Source: Lysinibacillus capsici
GTDB lineage: Bacteria > Bacillota > Bacilli > Bacillales_A > Planococcaceae
DNA: 64,000 nt
Assembly (NCBI RefSeq): GCF_003367505.1
Contig: NZ_PXXX01000019.1
Coordinates: forward strand, 194,816 to 258,815
Reading direction: 5' to 3'
Part shown: positions 1 through 10,692 of the stretch, piece after piece
How positions within the stretch are numbered: the first letter of the stretch is position 1
Layout: the number at the start of each line of letters is the position of its first letter
Position numbers and translations under genes: made by a program
The notes under the pieces: model-generated
The model's database searches: none
Told to the model about the DNA's origin: nothing
What the model saw: only the letters and a program-made list of their open reading frames with translations

Positions 1-367
1 AAATGCTGCAGATGATGCTAGTACTGTTGCTGAATTAGGTGCTACAGATAAAATTGGTACAACTGGTATTAACATTTCTACACAAACAGCTGCTGATAAT
101 TCAATTTCAATTATCGACAAAGCATTAAACCGTGTATCTGAAACTCGTGCATCTCTAGGTGCAGTACAAAACCGTTTAGAGCACACAATTAACAACTTAG
201 GTGCAACTTCTGAAAACTTAACAGCTGCTGAATCACGTATCCGTGATACAGATATGGCTAAAGAGATGATGGGCTTCACTAAAAACAACATCTTAATGCA
301 AGCTGCACAATCAATGTTAGCTCAAGCTAACCAACAACCACAAGGCGTTCTACAATTATTAGGTTAA
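1..367 (+). CDS. hag: Flagellin, C-terminal part (cut by window start)
   Basis: This is the 3' end of a flagellin gene, read from base 2. Its 121 residues end in the conserved flagellin C-terminal helix ([14 protein letters not shown], then [17 protein letters not shown]). This region packs with the N-terminal helix into the D0/D1 core of the filament. The protein is exported through the flagellar type III system and polymerises outside the cell. The N-terminus and the promoter lie outside the window. A strong terminator follows directly. The next genes are Maf-type glycosyltransferases, so this flagellin is the probable acceptor of the glycans made in the island. Confidence 0.97.
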   Translation, partial: NAADDASTVAELGATDKIGTTGINISTQTAADNSISIIDKALNRVSETRASLGAVQNRLEHTINNLGATSENLTAAESRIRDTDMAKEMMGFTKNNILMQAAQSMLAQANQQPQGVLQLLG

Positions 368-380
368 TTTTTAAACGCTA

Positions 381-408
381 AACCTCTAGCTTTGGCTAGA
401 GGTTTTTT
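381..408 (+). terminator. Rho-independent terminator of flagellin gene
   Basis: A perfect 10-bp stem (381-390 with 395-404) with a TTTG loop is followed by a T run. It lies 14 bases after the flagellin stop and should separate the abundant hag transcript from the glycosylation genes. Confidence 0.93.
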
Positions 409-451
409 AAATTATTCAATAAGGTAAATAGAGGTATCGGGGTGATATGAT

Positions 452-2152
452 TTGAATATTAATATTGAGTTCTTGCCAAGTAAAAATGGTGAGGAAACAT
501 TAAAATTAAATGAGTATTTTGTACATAGTAAATATAATCCCAATAAAGAAGCGGAACAATTAATTCATAATCAATACACACCTCATCACACTCATATCAT
601 TTTTGGTTATGGGTGTGGTTATGTTGTAGAGGCTTTATTAAAGCGTAGATCATTTGAAGAAACTATTATTGTGATAGATCCCTTATTTGATAATCAAACA
701 TTAAGACCTAAACACAAAGCTTCTAATTTATTTATGTTTGATAGTACAGCCATTTCAGTACTTGAATTGTATATAAATAAAATTGCTACAAATACACGTG
801 TAGCCTTCAAAATGATATGTACTTCAAATTATGATAAGGTATTTCCTAATCAGTATAAAGAATTACTAAAAAAAATGCTTGATATACAGTATAAAAATAG
901 AACAAATGATTATACGTTATTACGATATGCTAAGGACTGGCAGCGTAATTTCATAGAAAATTTACAAAATCTTTCTGTGGACTCCTCTATTGAAGGGTTA
1001 CATAAAAAATATAATTGCCCTGTTGTAGTAGCTTCAGGAGGTCCATCTTTAACGAAGCAAATTCCATTAATAAAAAAATATAGGAAATATATAATACTAA
1101 TTTCAGCAGGCTCTACTATTAATTCATTAGTAAGTAATGATTTAGAACCTGATTATGTTGTCACTATAGATGGTGGTGAACCTAATTATTTACACTTTAA
1201 GCAATTATTTTTACGAAATGCAGAAATAATTTATAGTATGCAAAATCACTATATGGTTAGAAAATCTTTTGAAAAAAAAGGCTTTGTCATGGGGACAAAC
1301 GGTTTTGGAAAATTGAAAAAATATCTTGAAACTGAGATAGGAGTAAAATACCCTATTTTAGAATATGGAGGGAGTGTAGCTCATTCGGCCTTTAATGTTG
1401 CCCATTATATTACAACTGGACCAGTTGCTTTAATAGGACAAGATTTGGCGTATACTGATAATTTAACTCATGCTTCAAGTAACAAAAATGCTAGAGGTAT
1501 CGATGAAGCATTTATTAAAGAACGAGAGGCGTTTCAAATCGAAGGTTATTATGGGGAACTTGTTTGGACAAATCCTGTATTCCAATCAATGAAATTAGAT
1601 TTTGAAGCTCTTATCTCAGTGAAAAAACCAGATGTACCATTTTATAACTGTACTGAAGGTGGTGTTAAAATAAAAGGTTTTGAACAAATGTCATTTGAAA
1701 ATTTTTTAAAACAATCTGTAAGTAAAATAGAGGAATCTAAAGTAATAAAAGTAAATGATATTAACCTGAATTTAGACATCAATAATAATTTAAAACATAT
1801 GCTTAACAATTTAAATGAGTTAAAAGTATTTTTAAATAAAGGGTTAATTATAATAGAGAAAATTGAACTATCTAAACAAATTGATAAAAAAGCTCTTAAA
1901 AAATTAGATGATTTGGAAATAAATGTTAATAAACTTCTTGATAAAATTCCCATTGAACCAATGACTAATTCAATTACAATAGATATTTTAAGTAATTATT
2001 TACCAGCGGAAAATGAAACTACAGTTGAAACTTATAAACGAGTTAATAGGCAAACTAAGGCCTTATATACACAACTACAGAGTGCTATAAATTATACTGA
2101 GCAGTGTATTAAAAATGTATTTGAAAATAGGGAGGTTGAGAACAATGAATGA
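452..2152 (+). CDS. Maf-family (DUF115) motility accessory factor / flagellin glycosyltransferase
   Basis: This 566-residue protein belongs to the Maf/DUF115 family, whose members attach nonulosonic acids (pseudaminic or legionaminic type) to Ser/Thr of flagellin in the cytoplasm before export. Diagnostic motifs are VVVASGGPSLTKQIP near residue 190 and ALIGQDLAYTDNLTH near residue 328, the core nucleotide-sugar binding region. The last ~150 residues are Lys/Asn/Ile-rich, helical and less conserved. The start is TTG behind GGGGTGAT. It follows flagellin directly and overlaps or abuts two further genes, suggesting one operon. The family is clear; the donor sugar is inferred from the pse genes downstream. 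Confidence 0.88.
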   Translation: MNINIEFLPSKNGEETLKLNEYFVHSKYNPNKEAEQLIHNQYTPHHTHIIFGYGCGYVVEALLKRRSFEETIIVIDPLFDNQTLRPKHKASNLFMFDSTAISVLELYINKIATNTRVAFKMICTSNYDKVFPNQYKELLKKMLDIQYKNRTNDYTLLRYAKDWQRNFIENLQNLSVDSSIEGLHKKYNCPVVVASGGPSLTKQIPLIKKYRKYIILISAGSTINSLVSNDLEPDYVVTIDGGEPNYLHFKQLFLRNAEIIYSMQNHYMVRKSFEKKGFVMGTNGFGKLKKYLETEIGVKYPILEYGGSVAHSAFNVAHYITTGPVALIGQDLAYTDNLTHASSNKNARGIDEAFIKEREAFQIEGYYGELVWTNPVFQSMKLDFEALISVKKPDVPFYNCTEGGVKIKGFEQMSFENFLKQSVSKIEESKVIKVNDINLNLDINNNLKHMLNNLNELKVFLNKGLIIIEKIELSKQIDKKALKKLDDLEINVNKLLDKIPIEPMTNSITIDILSNYLPAENETTVETYKRVNRQTKALYTQLQSAINYTEQCIKNVFENREVENNE

Positions 2153-2489
2153 GGTAATTGATGTAATTAGTAGCTACAATAAGTATATTTTAAAGGTAAC
2201 TAAAGGTAGTGTTCAAATTGCAGAACATTTACGTAAAGATGAAGTACCTGAAGCAATGCAAATGATTTTACAATTTTCAGAAGGAATGGGCTGGCTAGTA
2301 GAAGCTAGTGAGCTACTTTCTAAAAATAAAGTAACAGTTCACTTACCAGTTGAACAAATTCATGAATTTTTAAATGAAATTAATAGTGGGTTAGAACTCC
2401 AAGATTATGTATTAGTTGCAGATATGTTTGAGTATGAAATTGCACCATTTTTTGAACAATTATTACCAATTGAAGGGTTTGAGAACTGA
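2145..2489 (+). CDS. Small unknown protein between two Maf genes
   Basis: This 114-residue acidic protein is probably all-helical and I cannot assign it to a family. The ATG at 2145 is chosen because GGAGG lies at 2131-2135; a longer reading from 2115 has no ribosome site. The gene overlaps the end of the upstream Maf gene by 8 bases and its stop overlaps the start of the second Maf gene (TGATG), so the three are translationally coupled. No signal peptide, membrane segment or cysteine is seen. Its position suggests a partner, chaperone or regulator for Maf or flagellin. That is inference only. Confidence 0.8.
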   Translation: MNEVIDVISSYNKYILKVTKGSVQIAEHLRKDEVPEAMQMILQFSEGMGWLVEASELLSKNKVTVHLPVEQIHEFLNEINSGLELQDYVLVADMFEYEIAPFFEQLLPIEGFEN

Positions 2490-3691
2490 TGAACTGGGAA
2501 GTTGCTACTGCGAGAAATGGAGAAGCAACGTTAACTTTAAATAATTATGCAATCTATAGTAAATATAGACCTAGGGAAGATGCATGGAAGTGGATAGATA
2601 GTGAGTATGAAGAATCGATGGAACAGTATTTCTTAATTGGTTTAGGTCTTGGATATCATGCCGAAAGATTAGCTCAATTAGCAAAAGGTAAAAGAGTAAT
2701 TGTATATTTCTTTGAAAAGTTAGAATACGAGTTATTTTTGAGAAATAACGAATCCGATGAATTACTACTAAAAATAGATATTGTTCATGATTTGGAAGAT
2801 GTTATCTTAAATAAAAAAACTCAGGTACTAATTTATGGAAGTTGGATAAAAGCCATTGGACAAAATCACCCACTATTCATCTTTTTGGAAGATATAAAAA
2901 TTAATCAAGTTACCTATAAAAAATCTGCTGAATTAATGGAAAATAATTTTAATAGCAATATGCAAATTGCTTCGCAAAAAATCTTAAATTACCCAGAATA
3001 TAAAAAGAAAATTGCATGTCTTGTAGCATCTGGTCCAACACTTAATACCACAGTAAGCTGGTTAAAGGAAATACAAGATAAAGTGGAAATATTCGCAGTA
3101 GGTTCAGCATTAAAATTATTATTGTTAAATGGAATAACCCCCACAGCAGCTATAATTTCAGACGCAAAACCTAACATCGTTAAACAAATTCAAGGATCAG
3201 ATTATTTAGGAACATTGTATTATTTAAGTACTGCCAATACCGAAACTATTTTGAAACATTCGGGTGATTCATATATTTTATTTCAGCAAGGATATCCTTT
3301 AGCGGAAAAGGCTGCAAAGAAATTTAATATGCCTCTACTAGAGACAGGAGGCTCTGTATCTACCGTTGCTATTAGCCTACTTGAGTATTTCGATTTTGAA
3401 AAAATTATTTTATTTGGACAAGATCTAGGTTTTGTAGGCAACCATACTCATGCGAATAATTCTACCTCTGGACGTGCTGCTAGTGATGATTTGAATATAA
3501 GAGAAGTTCTTGCTAATGATGGTTCTTTCATTCATACAACACCAAATTTGCAAGTCTATGCAAGATGGATAGAAAATAAGGCCAAACGAATGTCAAAAAA
3601 ACTTTATACTACATCTGAACAAGGTGTTTTTATATCTAAAGTACTGTTTATAAATAAAAAAGAACTGAATAGTATTGTTGGTACAAATTAA
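2489..3691 (+). CDS. Second Maf-family (DUF115) glycosyltransferase
   Basis: This 400-residue paralogue of the first Maf protein is about 165 residues shorter because it lacks the long C-terminal helical region. The core motifs are present: CLVASGPTLNTTV near residue 175 and ILFGQDLGFVGNHTH near residue 308. The N-terminal part (NGEATLTLNNYAIYSKY) also aligns with the first copy, which reads NGEETLKLNEYFVHSKY. It starts with ATG overlapping the stop of the small gene before it and is followed by a terminator. Two Maf proteins with two nonulosonate pathways in one island suggests, but does not prove, that each copy uses a different donor sugar or site. Confidence 0.85.
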   Translation: MNWEVATARNGEATLTLNNYAIYSKYRPREDAWKWIDSEYEESMEQYFLIGLGLGYHAERLAQLAKGKRVIVYFFEKLEYELFLRNNESDELLLKIDIVHDLEDVILNKKTQVLIYGSWIKAIGQNHPLFIFLEDIKINQVTYKKSAELMENNFNSNMQIASQKILNYPEYKKKIACLVASGPTLNTTVSWLKEIQDKVEIFAVGSALKLLLLNGITPTAAIISDAKPNIVKQIQGSDYLGTLYYLSTANTETILKHSGDSYILFQQGYPLAEKAAKKFNMPLLETGGSVSTVAISLLEYFDFEKIILFGQDLGFVGNHTHANNSTSGRAASDDLNIREVLANDGSFIHTTPNLQVYARWIENKAKRMSKKLYTTSEQGVFISKVLFINKKELNSIVGTN

Positions 3692-3715
3692 AAGCCTACT
3701 GTAATGTAGGTTTTT
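3692..3715 (+). terminator. Terminator after the Maf operon
   Basis: An 8-bp hairpin (3692-3699 with 3706-3713, one G-T pair) has a 6-base loop and a T-rich tail. It lies directly after the second Maf stop and ends the three-gene unit. Confidence 0.75.
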
Positions 3716-3785
3716 ATTTATGATTGAGGAATTTTGTCGATATATATAGATAGAAGTTGGTTATATAATAAAATATATAAAATGA

Positions 3786-4778
<993 letters not shown>

Positions 4779-5762
4779 TTGATTGCGGTTGTTGGGGGAG
4801 CTGGCTATATAGGCTCACATACAGTTAAATATTTAATAGAACAAGATGAACAAGTTGTTGTATTTGATAATTTAAGTACAGGGCATCGCGAATGTGTGCC
4901 AGTTGAATTACCATTTGTTAAAGGTGATTTGGCTTCAATTGAGAACTTACACAATTTTTTTGCACAGTATCCTAATATCCATACAGTTATTCACTTTGCA
5001 GCATATGCCTATGTAGGTGAATCTGTGGTAGAGCCAGCGAAATATTATCGAAATAATTTAATCAATACAGTTAATTTATTAGATGCAATGTTAGCACATA
5101 ATGTGAAAAACATTGTATTCTCATCGACCTGTGCTACATACGGTAATCCAATTTCCTTACCAATTACTGAAGAGCATCCACAAAAACCGATTAATCCTTA
5201 TGGTCGTACGAAGTTAATGATGGAGCAATTAATGGAGGACTACTCAGCTGCATATGGGTTTAACTATGCTGCATTACGCTATTTTAATGCAGCTGGGGCA
5301 TCAGAGGATAGCTCTATTGGTGAATGGCATGAGCCAGAGTCTCATTTGATTCCTTTAGTGCTTGATGTAGCACTAGAGAAATCAAATTCTATTAATGTGT
5401 TTGGCTCAGATTTTGATACACCAGACGGCACATGTGTACGTGATTATATTCATGTGACGGATTTAGCGGACGCACATTATAAGGCTGCACAATATTTAAT
5501 GAAGGAACGAAAAAATATTAAGTTGAATTTAGCAAATGGTGAAGGATACTCCAATTTGGAAATTATTCAAATGGTTGAAGAGGTAACTGGAAAGCAGGTT
5601 ACATATCAACTAACAGACCGACGACCTGGTGACCCAGGGCATTTAATTGGTTGCGCTGATAAAGCAATGGAAGTTATTCAATGGAAACCGAAATATGAAT
5701 TAAAACAAATTATTGAATCTGCTTGGAAATGGCATCAGAAGAAATTTGGAGGCACAGTATGA
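4779..5762 (+). CDS. galE: UDP-glucose 4-epimerase
   Basis: This 327-residue SDR epimerase interconverts UDP-Glc and UDP-Gal (or the N-acetyl forms). Visible are [10 protein letters not shown] at the N-terminus, the SSTCATYG segment, the catalytic PYGRTK, and the GalE-typical LRYFNAAGA and [10 protein letters not shown] blocks. The TTG start directly follows the pseB stop and is preceded by GGGGGAGAT. The 3' end overlaps the next gene (ATGA). It could supply galactose for the glycan, and for galactofuranose when the now-dead glf further downstream was intact. Confidence 0.93.
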   Translation: MIAVVGGAGYIGSHTVKYLIEQDEQVVVFDNLSTGHRECVPVELPFVKGDLASIENLHNFFAQYPNIHTVIHFAAYAYVGESVVEPAKYYRNNLINTVNLLDAMLAHNVKNIVFSSTCATYGNPISLPITEEHPQKPINPYGRTKLMMEQLMEDYSAAYGFNYAALRYFNAAGASEDSSIGEWHEPESHLIPLVLDVALEKSNSINVFGSDFDTPDGTCVRDYIHVTDLADAHYKAAQYLMKERKNIKLNLANGEGYSNLEIIQMVEEVTGKQVTYQLTDRRPGDPGHLIGCADKAMEVIQWKPKYELKQIIESAWKWHQKKFGGTV

Positions 5763-6694
5763 AGAAGCGTATTTTAGTTACAGGTGGAGCAGGTTTTCTT
5801 GGCTCACATTTGATTGATCGCTTGTTAGAGCAAGGGCATGAAGTTGTGTGTATTGATAATTTGCAAACAGGCTCATTGGATAATATAAAACAAATTATGA
5901 ATGAAATCACATTTATTCAGCATGATATTACAGAGCCATTGCCCGAGTTAGGACAGATTGATGAAATTTATAATTTAGCATGTCCAGCAAGTCCAGTTCA
6001 TTATCAAGCAGACCCAGTGCATACATTCAAAACGAGTGTAATTGGGGCTTTATACTTATTAGAACTAGCTCGCCATTCAGGAGCGAAAATCTTTCAAGCT
6101 TCAACATCCGAAGTATATGGTGATCCGTTAGTGCACCCACAGCCAGAACAATATTGGGGACATGTCAATCCAATTGGCATTCGTAGTTGTTACGATGAAG
6201 GAAAACGTGGTGCAGAAACATTATTCTTCGATTATGCAAGAATGTATGATATTGAAATTAAAATTGTACGTATCTTTAATACATATGGTCCTCGAATGGA
6301 TGCCAAGGATGGACGAGTAGTAAGTAATTTTATTGTGCAGTCATTGCAAAACAAGCCATTGACAGTTTACGGTGATGGTCAGCAAACTCGCTCATTTTGT
6401 TATGTAGATGATTTAATCGAAGGATTTTTAAGATTAATGGCTACTCCTAAACAAATTACTGGTCCTGTAAATCTAGGCAATCCGAATGAATTTACAATGC
6501 TTGAGCTTGCAGAAAAGGTAGTGAAATGGACTGGCAATAAAACGCCTTTACAATATGAGCCACTTCCACAGGATGACCCAAAACAGCGCCAGCCGATTAT
6601 AAATGAAGCAAAGCATTTATTAAATTGGGAACCGAAAATTATGTTAGAGGAAGGGCTTCAAAAAACTATTGCTTATTTCAAGGAGCGGGTGTAA
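5759..6694 (+). CDS. UDP-glucuronate decarboxylase (UDP-xylose synthase)-like SDR
   Basis: This 311-residue extended SDR most resembles UXS enzymes, which convert UDP-glucuronate to UDP-xylose. Supporting motifs are [34 protein letters not shown], the catalytic SCYDEGKR (YxxxK) and [10 protein letters not shown]. The start ATG overlaps the galE stop and has GGAGG upstream; a longer reading from 5723 lies inside galE. It is grouped with galU and ugd, which make UDP-GlcA, its substrate, so the three form a complete UDP-Glc to UDP-Xyl route. A dTDP-glucose dehydratase role is less likely given the CPASPVHYQ block. Confidence 0.88.
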   Translation: MKKRILVTGGAGFLGSHLIDRLLEQGHEVVCIDNLQTGSLDNIKQIMNEITFIQHDITEPLPELGQIDEIYNLACPASPVHYQADPVHTFKTSVIGALYLLELARHSGAKIFQASTSEVYGDPLVHPQPEQYWGHVNPIGIRSCYDEGKRGAETLFFDYARMYDIEIKIVRIFNTYGPRMDAKDGRVVSNFIVQSLQNKPLTVYGDGQQTRSFCYVDDLIEGFLRLMATPKQITGPVNLGNPNEFTMLELAEKVVKWTGNKTPLQYEPLPQDDPKQRQPIINEAKHLLNWEPKIMLEEGLQKTIAYFKERV

Positions 6695-7579
6695 ATGCAA
6701 AAAGTACGTAAAGCTGTTATTCCAGCTGCTGGATTAGGAACTCGTTTCCTACCAGCAACAAAGGCACAACCGAAGGAAATGTTACCGATTGTTGATAAGC
6801 CAACGATTCAATATATTGTAGAAGAAGCAGTTGCAGCAGGCATTGAAGATATCATTATTATAAGTGGACGAAATAAAAGAGCAATTGAAGATCATTTCGA
6901 TAAAACATATGAACTAGAAGAGTTATTAACGAAAAAAGGAAAATGGGATGATCTTGAGGAAATTCGAGCAATCTCAAATTTAGCCAATATCCATTATATT
7001 CGTCAAAAGGAAGCGAGAGGGCTTGGAGATGCTATTTATTGTGCTCACCGCTTTATAGGAGATGAACCTTTTGCGGTGCTGTTAGGGGATATAATTTTAC
7101 AGGCTGAAAAACCAGCATTAGCGCAATTAATTGAAACGTACGACAAAGAGTTAGCATCAGTAATCGGTGTACAAGCTGTCGATATGAGCGTGGTACATCA
7201 GTATGGAGTGATTGATCCAAATGGCGAAATTGAAAAAGGAAAAGCAATTGAGGTAAAAGGTTTTATAGAAAAACCAAAAGCCGAAGTTGCCCCTTCAAAT
7301 TTAGCGATTATGGGACGTTATATACTAACACCGAATATTTTTAATGCTTTAAAAGTTACACAACCAGGAGCAGGTGAAGAAATTCAATTAACAGATGCCA
7401 TTGAAATATTGAATCAATCTGAGCGTATTGTTGCACATGATGTGCAAGGGAAGCTTTATGATTGTGGTAGTAAGGTTGGGTTTGTACAAGCTACTATAGA
7501 CTTTGCATTAGAACGAGAAAATTTACGAGATGAGATTTTGACCTACATAAAAGAAATTGCAAATAAGGAGGAAAGTTAA
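6695..7579 (+). CDS. galU: UTP-glucose-1-phosphate uridylyltransferase
   Basis: This 294-residue nucleotidyltransferase makes UDP-glucose from UTP and glucose-1-phosphate. The N-terminal signature [18 protein letters not shown] is followed by [20 protein letters not shown], then LLGDII (metal and sugar site) and GFIEKPKAE. It is tightly spaced between the UXS-like gene and ugd, matching the flow Glc-1-P to UDP-Glc to UDP-GlcA. The phosphosugar mutase at 36.4 kb could supply its substrate. A housekeeping copy may exist elsewhere; this one looks dedicated to the surface glycan. Confidence 0.95.
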   Translation: MQKVRKAVIPAAGLGTRFLPATKAQPKEMLPIVDKPTIQYIVEEAVAAGIEDIIIISGRNKRAIEDHFDKTYELEELLTKKGKWDDLEEIRAISNLANIHYIRQKEARGLGDAIYCAHRFIGDEPFAVLLGDIILQAEKPALAQLIETYDKELASVIGVQAVDMSVVHQYGVIDPNGEIEKGKAIEVKGFIEKPKAEVAPSNLAIMGRYILTPNIFNALKVTQPGAGEEIQLTDAIEILNQSERIVAHDVQGKLYDCGSKVGFVQATIDFALERENLRDEILTYIKEIANKEES

Positions 7580-8788
7580 GTGTCAAATATAGCGATAATT
7601 GGAACAGGATATGTAGGACTTGTGACTGGAGTTGTTTTATCAGAAATCGGCAATACAGTAACTTGTATTGATATAGATGAAAATAAAGTACGAATTTTGC
7701 AAAGAGGTCAATCACCTATTTATGAACCTGGTTTAGATGAGTTAATGGTAAAAAACATTGATGCAAAACGATTATTCTTTACTACAAATCATAAAGAAGC
7801 ATTAGCGAATTCAAACATAATTTTTATTGCAGTTGGTACACCACAAAGTGAAAGCGGTGCAGCAGATTTAACATATATTAAACAAGCTGCAAAGGATATA
7901 GCATTAAATATTGTGAAAGACACTATTGTAGTTGTGAAAAGTACTGTACCAGTAGGGACAAATGATTTAGTAGAATCAATTATTAAAGAACACTTGATAA
8001 CAAATAGAAAAGTAGATGTTGTATCTAATCCCGAATTTTTACGAGAAGGACACGCTATTCAAGACACTTTTTACGGTGATCGTATTGTGATTGGTGCCGA
8101 AAATAATGAAGCAGGTAATACAATTAAGAAATTATTTAAACCATTAAACTTACCGATTGTACAAACAAATCGTCGCAGTGCAGAAATGATTAAATATGCA
8201 GCTAATGCTTTCTTAGCTGTAAAGATTAGCTATATTAATGAAATAGCAAATTTATGTGAGGCAATGGATGCAAATGTATTAGATGTAGCAGAAGGTATGG
8301 GATTAGATCATCGTATAGGGCGGGCTTTTTTAAACCCAGGTTTAGGCTATGGCGGTTCTTGCTTCCCAAAAGATACCGAGGCAATTGCATATTTAGGTAG
8401 AGAATATTGTGCACCATTAACGATTGTGGAAAATGCCATTAAAGCCAATTTCCGTCAACGTGAGATTTTTTTACAAAAAGTGTTGAATTACTTTGATGGT
8501 AATTTAGAAGGTAAAATCATTGGTATGTTAGGTTTATCCTTTAAACCTAATACGGATGATTTACGAGAAGCTCCCTCAGTGTATTTAATTGAAGAATTAG
8601 AAAAACGTGGAGCAATTGTGAAGGCATATGACCCAGTAGTTAAACATTTGCCTCAGTGTGTAGAACACTTTGATGAAGTAATTAATAATTCTAATATAGT
8701 GTTACTTGTAACTGAGTGGGAAGAATTTAAGTCATTAGAAATCCCTGCAAATAAACTATTCGATGGGAGATACTTCTTGAAGAAATGA
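7580..8788 (+). CDS. ugd: UDP-glucose 6-dehydrogenase
   Basis: This 402-residue enzyme oxidises UDP-glucose to UDP-glucuronate with two NAD+. It has the N-terminal Rossmann motif IGTGYVGLVTG, the VKSTVPVGT segment, SNPEFLREG, and the catalytic cysteine region GLGYGGSCFPKD near residue 260. A second Rossmann-like domain (MLGLSFKPNTDDLREAPS) follows. GTG is the start, behind AAGGAGGAAAG. The stop overlaps the next gene (ATGA). It feeds the UDP-xylose synthase two genes upstream. Confidence 0.95.
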   Translation: MSNIAIIGTGYVGLVTGVVLSEIGNTVTCIDIDENKVRILQRGQSPIYEPGLDELMVKNIDAKRLFFTTNHKEALANSNIIFIAVGTPQSESGAADLTYIKQAAKDIALNIVKDTIVVVKSTVPVGTNDLVESIIKEHLITNRKVDVVSNPEFLREGHAIQDTFYGDRIVIGAENNEAGNTIKKLFKPLNLPIVQTNRRSAEMIKYAANAFLAVKISYINEIANLCEAMDANVLDVAEGMGLDHRIGRAFLNPGLGYGGSCFPKDTEAIAYLGREYCAPLTIVENAIKANFRQREIFLQKVLNYFDGNLEGKIIGMLGLSFKPNTDDLREAPSVYLIEELEKRGAIVKAYDPVVKHLPQCVEHFDEVINNSNIVLLVTEWEEFKSLEIPANKLFDGRYFLKK

Positions 8789-9552
8789 AGAACAAAGAAA
8801 TGATAAGAAAAATGGATATTCTTATAAAGATAAATCAAAAGATAATTGACGCATTAAAAGTGATTGATCACAATGCTAAGGGATTTTGTATTGTTATAAA
8901 TGAGAATAATCAAGTCATGGGCACGATAACTGATGGAGATATACGGAGATTTTTACTTGAAGAAAAATCTATATATAGCGATATAAATGAAGTGATGAAT
9001 ACTGATTTTGAATATGTAAATGTGTTAGATGAATTTGAAATAGTAGTAGAAAAGTTCAAAAAACATAAAATAAATTTTTTGCCCATTTTGGATAATAGGG
9101 GTAATTTAATTAATGTTATTACAAAAAAGCAGTTACATGTATTGATTTTAGAAGGAAGAAATTGGTCTACTGATATAATCTTTGATGATTTAGATATTAA
9201 TCTGTTAGAACATGAGATTTATAATAGACCATGGGGTTATTACAAAACAGTTTATTTGAATGATTATGCAAGAGCAAAAGTAATTATAGTAAATCCTAAA
9301 GGGAAATTAAGTCTACAGGAACATAAATTTAGAGATGAGCATTGGGTAATTATAAAGGGACACGGAGAGATTACCATAGGGGAAAGTATTAAAAAAATTG
9401 CTGAGGGTCAGTATTTTTTTGTTCCTAAAGGATGTAAACATCGAATAGAAAATATTTCCAAGGAACTACCATTAATAATTTCTGAAGTTCAATTAGGCAG
9501 TTATTTTGGAGAAGATGATATTATTCGATACTCCGATGTATATGGAAGATAA
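8785..9552 (+). CDS. CBS-domain pair fused to a mannose-6-P isomerase type II / ManC cupin
   Basis: This 255-residue protein has two parts. Residues ~10-120 look like tandem CBS domains (GTITDGDIRRFLLE; FLPILDNRGNLINVITKK). Residues ~145-255 match the C-terminal cupin of bifunctional ManC/AlgA: RPWGYYKTV, a SLQEHKFRDEHW metal-site segment, FVPKGCKHRIEN and YFGEDDIIRYSDVYGR. The matching nucleotidyltransferase half is a separate gene at 16085-17059. It probably isomerises fructose-6-P to mannose-6-P, with the CBS pair sensing a nucleotide; the sensing role is inference. The start overlaps the ugd stop. From here the DNA becomes noticeably more AT-rich. Confidence 0.8.
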   Translation: MKNKEMIRKMDILIKINQKIIDALKVIDHNAKGFCIVINENNQVMGTITDGDIRRFLLEEKSIYSDINEVMNTDFEYVNVLDEFEIVVEKFKKHKINFLPILDNRGNLINVITKKQLHVLILEGRNWSTDIIFDDLDINLLEHEIYNRPWGYYKTVYLNDYARAKVIIVNPKGKLSLQEHKFRDEHWVIIKGHGEITIGESIKKIAEGQYFFVPKGCKHRIENISKELPLIISEVQLGSYFGEDDIIRYSDVYGR

Positions 9553-9576
9553 TGTTTGAATTTTGGGAGGAAAAAT

Positions 9577-10692
9577 ATGCGAGCGTCTAATATTATATAT
9601 CCAATTTCAGTACCTAAATTATTTGATGAGGAAAGAGCAAATTTAATCGATGCATTTGATTCTAGTTGGATTTCAAGTAATGGGAAATATATAAGAGATT
9701 TTGAAGAAAAGTTTGCTCGTTTTATAGGAGTAGATTATGGTGTAGCAGTTTCCAATGGTACAACTGCTATTCATTTGGCATTAGAAGCTCTAAATATTGG
9801 TGAAAATGATGAAGTTATAGTACCAGATCTAACATTTGCAGCGACAATTAATGCAATATTACACTCAGGTGCAACGCCAGTTATTATAGACGTTAATGAT
9901 GAATGGTGTATTTCTACAGAAGAAATAAAAAAAGCTATATCCCCTAAAACCAAAGCTATTATTCCTGTTCATATTTATGGTCAGCCTTGTAATATGATAG
10001 AAATATTAAAAATAGCGAAAGAGCATCAACTATATGTAATAGAAGATTGTGCAGAGGCACATGGTGCACATATTGATAACAAGAAAGTTGGAGCGTTTGG
10101 TGATATTAGTTGCTTTTCCTTTTTTGCAAATAAAATAATTACAACAGGAGAGGGCGGAATTTGTTTAACAAAGGATGCGGGAATTGCTGAAAGATTGAAA
10201 ATATTGCGGGATCATGGGATGAATCCAAAGCGAAAATATTTCCATGATTTTGTTGGTTATAATTACAGAATGACTAATCTTCAAGCAGCAATAGGATTAG
10301 GGCAATTAAATAAAATAGTTTCGTTTCTTGAAAAAAGAAAAAAAATAGAGGATTTATATAAAAAATATTTAATAAATAATCCATTTATTGATTTCCAACC
10401 TCAAAAAGAAGGAAAAGTTTGTTGGTTAGTTAGTGTATTAGTTAAAAATATTAGCAGGGATAAATTAAAAAAATTACTATTAGAAGAAGGAATTGAAACT
10501 AGACAGTTCTTCATACCTTTGTCAAAAATGGATATATATAGAAACTATAGTCAGGCAGATAATATAAATACGCTTAAATTATCTGAAGAAGGTATGAATT
10601 TACCTACTTATTTAGACTTAAATGAGCAAGATATACAGTCTATTTGTGAAAAAATTAATCAAATTGTCTATAAATTAGGAGAAAAACGATGA
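9577..10692 (+). CDS. DegT/DnrJ/EryC1 sugar aminotransferase, GDP-perosamine synthase-like
   Basis: This 371-residue PLP-dependent aminotransferase acts on keto-sugar nucleotides. Visible are the [10 protein letters not shown] cofactor-phosphate loop, [11 protein letters not shown], and the PLP lysine in [14 protein letters not shown]. It is directly upstream of gmd (ATGA overlap), whose product GDP-4-keto-6-deoxymannose is the substrate of perosamine synthases, so that activity is likely. The ATG at 9577 is chosen over a TTG at 9556 because TGGGAGG (9564-9570) sits six bases upstream of it. A role as a LegC-like aminotransferase is an alternative. Confidence 0.85.
   Translation: MRASNIIYPISVPKLFDEERANLIDAFDSSWISSNGKYIRDFEEKFARFIGVDYGVAVSNGTTAIHLALEALNIGENDEVIVPDLTFAATINAILHSGATPVIIDVNDEWCISTEEIKKAISPKTKAIIPVHIYGQPCNMIEILKIAKEHQLYVIEDCAEAHGAHIDNKKVGAFGDISCFSFFANKIITTGEGGICLTKDAGIAERLKILRDHGMNPKRKYFHDFVGYNYRMTNLQAAIGLGQLNKIVSFLEKRKKIEDLYKKYLINNPFIDFQPQKEGKVCWLVSVLVKNISRDKLKKLLLEEGIETRQFFIPLSKMDIYRNYSQADNINTLKLSEEGMNLPTYLDLNEQDIQSICEKINQIVYKLGEKR

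Noticed and set aside
3724..3752. Sigma-A-like promoter before pseB
   Set aside because: TTGAGG and TAGATA are poor matches and several alternatives exist in this AT-rich stretch, so no site can be chosen.
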